Source of the DNA: Sphagnum compactum | Taxonomy: Eukaryota; Bryophyta; Sphagnopsida; Sphagnales | Direction: 5' to 3' | NCBI GenBank assembly: GCA_965153455.1 | Contig: OZ234496.1 | Location: forward strand, 4,721,207 to 4,785,206 | Length of the DNA stretch: 64,000 nucleotides | Notes under the pieces: generated by a model | The model's input: the letters and a program-made list of their open reading frames with translations, nothing else | The model's database searches: none | Told to the model about the DNA's origin: nothing | Shown: piece after piece, positions 58,551-64,000 of the stretch | Layout of the letters: the number at the start of each line of letters is the position of its first letter | How positions within the stretch are numbered: position 1 is the first letter of the stretch | Translations under genes and position numbers: made by a program

Positions 58551-61500
58551 TTTTTTTCTGTTAATTGTATAATTAGGTAGTTTATTTGTAATTAATTAAT
58601 GATAACCAATTAATTAAATTTTTTTAGTTAGTCACTGACCTATGTAGTAATATTATTAAAAAAAGATATAAAATATGGAAAACCTTTTAGTCGAAATAGC
58701 TTGCAACAAAAAAATTTAATTGTAACATGGTTGTTAATTAAGTTCCAACTCTAAAAAAATTCCTATAAGTTTTGTCTTTCATTCTTACTTTGAAAAGTAT
58801 ATAAAGTTTTTTACGTTACATTATCATATGTGAAAACATGTGCTATTTGGAATGAGCCAACTAAAAAACAATTAACCCAACATTTGAAAAAAACAATTAT
58901 GTACCTATCCCCTAGCTATCCTACCTCCTTAGCCAACCTACCAACGTATTTATTTACGAATCTTCATACATGGTAGATATATAGCCTAGGTAGGTAGGTG
59001 TATAGTCTAATTAAATAGGTAGGTAAATCCTTCATACCTATTTACTTTTGGTTGATTATAGTTATGTTGCAATAATAGTCTTCTATCCTATTCCTTGGAA
59101 ACTTTATTATCTGTTATAGTGAATGTTGGTTATCTCGTTTTTATCTGATTGAAAGAGGTGATGATGGCAAATGTAGGCCCAATTGGGGAGGTTCCTTGTA
59201 TCAACCATGCACCACACTCTTTGTGCTATGTATTAGTTTGATATTTTACCCATGGAACAACCATGAAGGCTTGAAACTAGAAGTAGAAAAATTGACAAAA
59301 GAAAAAATTGATTGTGATTTGTAAATCATAGGTATAAGGAATGATCCAAATATGAGCCACATAGGATTTCAAAAAAGGTCAAGTCGCTTGGAGGACAACT
59401 AGCTAAATGACACACTTTTCATTCTTTTCAAATGTATTGATGTTATCAAATGAAACCTCTCCTAGGAAACAAAACAAAACAATTCCAATTCCTCATATAT
59501 GGTACCAAATCGAGCTAGATAAACTATAATAGATCCAGATCTTGTTAAGTAATGCAAAAGAAGGTTTCAAGGAATGCAAAGACCACAAAACAAATCCAAT
59601 TAGTACCACAAACTCTAGTAGATCCTTGTTGTCGTTGCTTATAATCAACCAAAAATGTAGCTGAAATTTGCTTTGGTTGTTTAAGTTTTAACACCCTTAC
59701 ATGGTCAATCAACTACAAAATGGTCAATGTGTCAAAGCATTAGTTCTCTACAAAGATCAAACTGCAAAAGCAACTATCTAATTATCTAAATGAAAATTTG
59801 TTAAAGATGGAGCTTTGCCCCAATATTGTGATTGAATTTAAAATTTGATGATTTATCTCTATTTTTGCCAGTGTTTCATTGCTTCTTAGCAACGTCACAT
59901 GAATTATTGGCTTCAAAATAATGTATGAGGAATGTGTAAAATGTTTGAAACAAATTGTTTGACAAAGTCACATATTCTAACCCAATCAATTTGAATTTGG
60001 CAACATTGTAACCAAAAAAGAAGTGGCATGAAGCTTTCAACAATGAGGGTGAAAGCACGGTAATGTACAACTAAAAGTAATTACCAATCTACTTGTTAAG
60101 AGAACAAAAAGTAGGACCAAAACCCATCACAAAATTGTTATACATTCAATCTTTTTAGTTGAATGATAAATAACAAGAAACTTCTTCATTATTATGCATT
60201 TATTTCTAAATTTTGCATTCTAAAAGTAGGTTTCAAATAGACATTTCTAAATGCAAGTAGCCTTTAAAACCTACTTTTTGCAATGTAACATTTGATTCAA
60301 GTATGTTTCAAGTATATTCTACCAAAGAGAAATTAAAAGGTAGTATTACCATAAATCTATCCTCTTTTTGAAATAGTAATTGGTATAGACCACAAAAAAA
60401 TGTTCCATGAACATAAGAATGATATGAAATAGGTCTAGTAATTCAATTATACATTAATGAAATGCACATGAAATATCACCTATACCTCGACGGTGTGTTT
60501 GCGGGCAAGGTTGTTAAACCCAAACCTTATGGCATGCATTGATATGAGCAATTCACATACTGCTACACCACACTAAAACAACAAGCTAGTTATAGGCAAA
60601 TACATTGTTCCCTCCCTATGCAAAATTTTGTGCAACCTCCTTGTGTGAACTTTTGCATGAACTTTTGCATTACTTCCTTATGTGAACTTTTGTGCAAGCT
60701 ACAAGCTACAAATTATGAAACAAGCAACATGGAATTCTTTTACTCAACCTCCCTAGACATTTTTTTATCTTTATTTCACATCACCTCCTTAAAGTTGTGC
60801 AAGTTGCACACTTGTTGCCTTCTTTCTTCGCTATCTCCCTTTGTGTTAGATAAGTTGTGGACACACATTTTTTTTTGTTGATAATTCAAAGGAAACTCCC
60901 TAAATCAGTCTTCTAATTCAAGTTGTGATAATGCAAATTGAATAGAAGATGCTTTGATTTTATTCAAGCTACTAGTGTTGGCATGTTCTTCGATTTTGTA
61001 AGTTCAAGTCTAGGTTTCGGTCTAGGTTCTAGGTTCTTTAGACCTTGGAACCTAGTTGGGTAATTGGTTTTTGAAAAAATTGAATGAAACTTGAATTAAA
61101 GGTGTTGCCCCATTTTACCAAGGTTCAATTCTTTTATATACAAGATGTTTTTTATATGCAACTTGTAAAAAAGTTGACCCTATCAAATTTGATGTGACCA
61201 CACAACTTCTAGACCTTCTTCATTTCTCCATGCTCACAATTTGACTATATAACAAGGTTTTTCTATTTGATCATCTCCTAACACTTGTGTATAGCCAAGT
61301 CTTTTATGTGATCCACACATCAGCTATAACCTATCACACACATCACATCACATAGGCCATACATGGCAAGGCATTTTGTACGTTGTCATATGTTGATCCT
61401 TATGTCATAATAACTTTAAGGTGTTGTCTTCGTATGACAAAAATGTTACAAAAAAAATGTTCATTCTTGCTTGTTAATGTTGAATAATGCAAGAGGATGG

Positions 61501-61887
61501 AAGGTTGTGATATTAGTGTTTTTTTTCAATTTTTTGATGTTCCACCAAAAGTGGTGATGAAACAAAAAAAAGTTTGACCAAAATCTGTTTACAAAACAAA
61601 TAGAGAAGGAAAAAATCTAGGAATCCTATTAGATGCTGGTGAACCATTAGGACCTATTAGTCAAATATAAATTTGAGAAGAAGGAAGTTAGAAATCTCCC
61701 CAAAATCCTCCAAAAATCTTAACAATTTCATGAAAGGTTGTCCATGAAATATATAGGCATTAGTGTAGATTCCACCTACAATTCAGTGTGAAGTGCAGCC
61801 TCTTCCTTCTCCAGTCTCCTAGTGTTAGTACCTTAAGTAGTATATTAAATCTCTCTTTACCTTTGAATGACTGACAAATGGAACATT
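58551..61887. other. AT-rich gene-free stretch
   Basis: About 3.3 kb without a recognisable gene. Small direct repeats of GAACTTTTG with CTCCTTGTGTG-like words lie at 60,625-60,700. The 87-codon frame at 60,618-60,881 spans them and is low-complexity. About 61,300-61,400 resembles 5,690-5,800. Confidence 0.55.
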
Positions 61888-62189
61888 TATGGTCAATCTA
61901 GCTGCTGAAAACGGGTTTCCACCCCAATATAAACAAGATAGTGAGAAAAAAAAAAGAAAAGAAGATGGTTGCAACTGTTGTAAATTCATATTAAGTAGGT
62001 GTTTGATCTAAAATTGGATGGTTTAGGAGTCCTAAAACATGAACTCTGTTGTTCGAGGTAATTGGGTTTAAGGGCTTAGGTCCAATAAAAAATATGGTTG
62101 GGACTTATCTTTGGAGTTGGGTTTCCATTTTTGCTTGACCCAACTCCTCGCCTAAGCCTCAACCCATGAAGCCAAAACGTATAACCACA

Positions 62190-62514
62190 TAGTCATATGC
62201 ACATATTGATGATGTTTTTGTTGCCCATGGTTAAGGAAGCAATATTGAATATGCCTCTCAAAAAATCAGAATTAGTTAGGGCAGCAGTTGTACATACTTG
62301 TAAAAAATTCAAACATAAAAATGGAACTAGTGTGCAATTCAATGCCAATGTTGCCATTGTGATAGATCGAGAACGAAATCCTAAAGGAACTCATGTTTTT
62401 GGTTCAATCACTCGAAAATTACAAGAATCTGATTGTACCCAAATAATTTCGTTGGCTTTTGAAATTTTAAAAATGGGGAGGGGAAGTAACGTTGGAAAGA
62501 TTCAGGGAACATAA
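62190..62514 (+). pseudogene. rpl14: Plastid ribosomal protein L14 pseudogene, copy 2
   Basis: The same fragment as at 18,208-18,463 but with a longer open frame: MVKEAILNMPLKK, AAVVHTCKKFKHKNGTSVQF, VAIVIDRERNPKGTHVFGSI, RKLQESDCTQIISLAFEIL. It then reads into rps8-derived text (GSNVGKIQGT) because the rpl14 stop, the spacer and the rps8 start are deleted. The upstream YAHIDDVFVA piece is one register out of frame. It lacks the N-terminal 40 or so residues. It is not expected to function. Confidence 0.93.
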
Positions 62515-62760
62515 GAAGATAAAAACTTTTTTTAGTTTTTACACTAAGATATTGAGGGAAGAAAAAAAAACCACAAATAATTACTTCACAACATATTAAC
62601 AAACCCAATTTAAGGATTTATTCCAACCATAAAAGAATTCCCAAAGTTCTAGGTGGAATAGGAATTGTTATTCTTTCCACTTCTCAAGGAATTGTAACAG
62701 ATTGGGAGGCACACCAAAGACAAATAGGAGGGAAAATTATGTTATGTATTATAATTCATC
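62470..62760 (+). pseudogene. rps8: Plastid ribosomal protein S8 pseudogene, copy 2
   Basis: The C-terminal half reads [39 protein letters not shown] and GGKIM, in a frame different from the upstream VGKI fragment. One residue in the STSQG block differs from copy 1 (VIL here, VIP there); the family has Leu, so this copy is closer to the ancestral state at that site. Confidence 0.88.
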
Positions 62761-62854
62761 TACATCTTGTTTAAACCATTTTGCATGGGGGAATCTTCAT
62801 AAATTAAAGAGGTTAGCTAGTGGCGCTATATTTACCAATGAAAATAAATCCCCT

Positions 62855-62890
62855 TTAGTGAAGAAACATAATCTAATTGATATGAAATGT
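62855..62890 (+). pseudogene. infA: infA start fragment, copy 2, cut by a mobile element
   Basis: MKKHNLIDMKC is followed directly by the CACTAGTAG terminus. In copy 1 the frame continues IFTESLPNE. The break is therefore a precise insertion or rearrangement point. Confidence 0.85.
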
Positions 62891-64000
62891 CACTAGTAGA
62901 AATCAGCCAAAATGTAACCACTCCATTTACAACTACATGCGACTAATAGTCGTTTACGACTAGATTTGAGAACATTTGCAACTACAGGACCATATTTCAA
63001 CTATTTTGGTCATTCTCACAACTATGATGCAACTATTAGAAAATTTCATCTATGGTTGGATCAATTCTACATTTATTTTCATCCATTAATAGGTTGATAT
63101 GTCCCATTAGTCACAATAGTCATCAAATTAGTTGCATCCTAAAGGTATTCTACAATGACATAAGGGTGTATTTTAATGTATGTACTAAAATTATATATAT
63201 ATAATATGCATATGTATGTATATTGTTCATATAATGAATCTCAAAATTAATATTTGAACTTTCAATTTTTTATTCAAATCTCAAAATTGATATTTCAATT
63301 CTGAAAACTATTATTTTATTTTAAAAAAATATATTAGAACTTGAAACTTGATATTTGAATCTGAAAATTATTATTTCAATTCTTTAAAACATTATTTGAA
63401 TTTCAAATTTTTGATTTGAATATGATTTTTTCAATTTAAATTCAAAAAGGCTTATTTGATCTAAAAATTGATATTTGAATTCTAAATTAATATTTCAATT
63501 CAGAAAATTATTAATTAATTATAAAGACATTTTAATTTTGAATATTTTTATATGATTATAAAAAAATTATATTTGAACTAAAAAATTATGCATTTAAATT
63601 TTAAATAATTACTTGATTTGAACCTGAACTTTCAATTCCAAATTATTATTTTGGATTCTCAAAATTAATACTTCAAGTCTGAAAATTTATTAATTGAGTC
63701 TAAAAATGGACATTTCAATTTTGAATACTGTTATTTGAATTTGAAAATTGACATTTCCATTCTGGAATTTGTTATTTAAATTCAAAAAATTTATTTGATC
63801 TAAAAATTGATATTTGAATTCTAAAATATTATTCTCGAATCTAAAAATTATTATTTCAATTTTAAGAAATTATTTGACTTGAAAGTTGAAATTTGAATTC
63901 CAATTTATTATTTTGGATTTTTGAAATTAATATTTCAATTCAGAAAATTGTTAATTCAGTCTTAAAATGGACATTTCAATTTTGAATATTGTTATTTGAA
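62891..64000 (+). mobile_element. CACTA-like DNA transposon end, runs past window
   Basis: It starts CACTAGTAGAAATCAGCC immediately after NUPT sequence. Plant CACTA (En/Spm) elements have 5' termini of the CACTA...AGAAA type. In the first 250 bp, short words of the GCAACTA, GCGACTA and ACGACTA type recur in both orientations, like the subterminal repeats of this superfamily. A relative starts at 38,667. No transposase is in view and the other end lies outside the window, so the classification rests on the terminus and the subterminal words. Confidence 0.6.
63235..64000. repeat. Degenerate short-period AT repeat
   Basis: Variants of ATTGATATTTGAATTC and AAATTATTATTTCAATTC alternate for more than 750 bp at a spacing of roughly 22-24 bp, with no coding potential. 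It lies inside the CACTA-like element, in the position where the 38.67-kb relative is also followed by AT-rich DNA. Confidence 0.7.

Larger units (their letters stand above)
61888..62890 (-). repeat. Inverted second copy of the NUPT right end (17,789-18,763)
   Basis: The plus strand here is the reverse complement of 18,763 down to 17,789, including the non-plastid flank, rpl14, rps8 and the first ten codons of infA. The left limit coincides with the start of segment A in the first copy. The right limit is an exact switch to a CACTA-like end at 62,891. Shared deletions prove that the copies descend from one decayed insertion. Confidence 0.93.

Overview
The window is nuclear DNA of a land plant. 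It holds an intron-containing LRR-Roc-COR (Roco) gene of the plant type, decayed copies of plastid genes in plastid gene order, pseudogenes that keep plant-type introns (a MYND/UBP deubiquitinase and a universal-stress-protein gene), and an L1-like plant LINE with a zf-RVT tail. The plastid fragment keeps both clpP introns, infA, rpl36 and the C-terminal domain of rpoA. This argues against a grass or a pine donor, which lost the clpP introns, and against mosses that moved rpoA to the nucleus. I cannot name the species. Most of the window is AT-rich repeat DNA.

Layout. 1-1.26 kb: 3' part of a UBP pseudogene, repeated at 55.7-57.0 kb. 1.4-5.7 kb: dispersed repeats shared with 44.7-46.3 kb (partly inverted) and 22.3-22.75 kb. 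5.7-10.8 kb: AT-rich, no gene. 10.8-18.46 kb: one decayed plastid insertion (NUPT) in the order clpP, psbB, psbT, psbN, psbH, petB, petD, rpoA, rpl36, infA, rps8, rpl14. Its petB carries a 4 x 63-bp in-frame tandem expansion. 18.76-22.2 kb and 22.75-33.9 kb: two direct copies of one segment. The second copy is split by an 8.4-kb LINE (23,154-31,521, minus strand) flanked by a 7-bp target-site duplication. 34-41.7 kb: AT-rich DNA with a CACTA-like end at 38.67 kb. 41,704-42,520: a solo LTR with a perfect 5-bp target-site duplication. 47,071-51,242: the only gene that looks intact, a three-exon Roco gene of about 1,258 residues. 53.7-54.1 kb: universal-stress-protein pseudogene. 55.16-56.77 kb: second UBP pseudogene with its MYND exon. 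57.9-58.55 kb: copy of an AT-rich repeat from 40.1 kb. 61.89-62.89 kb: inverted second copy of the infA-rps8-rpl14 end of the NUPT, cut exactly by a CACTA-like terminus that runs to the window end.

Only the Roco gene is a good candidate for a working cellular gene. Its P-loop is completed only after splicing, and its C-terminal 450 residues hold an acidic/coiled stretch and a conserved-looking domain I cannot name. The LINE is nearly whole: seven in-frame stops all sit where a C-to-T change would make a stop from a CAA, CAG or CGA codon, with one frameshift. Everything else is relic or repeat. No tRNA, rRNA or CRISPR array was recognised. All coordinates come from reading by eye; repeat boundaries are approximate unless a break is described as exact.
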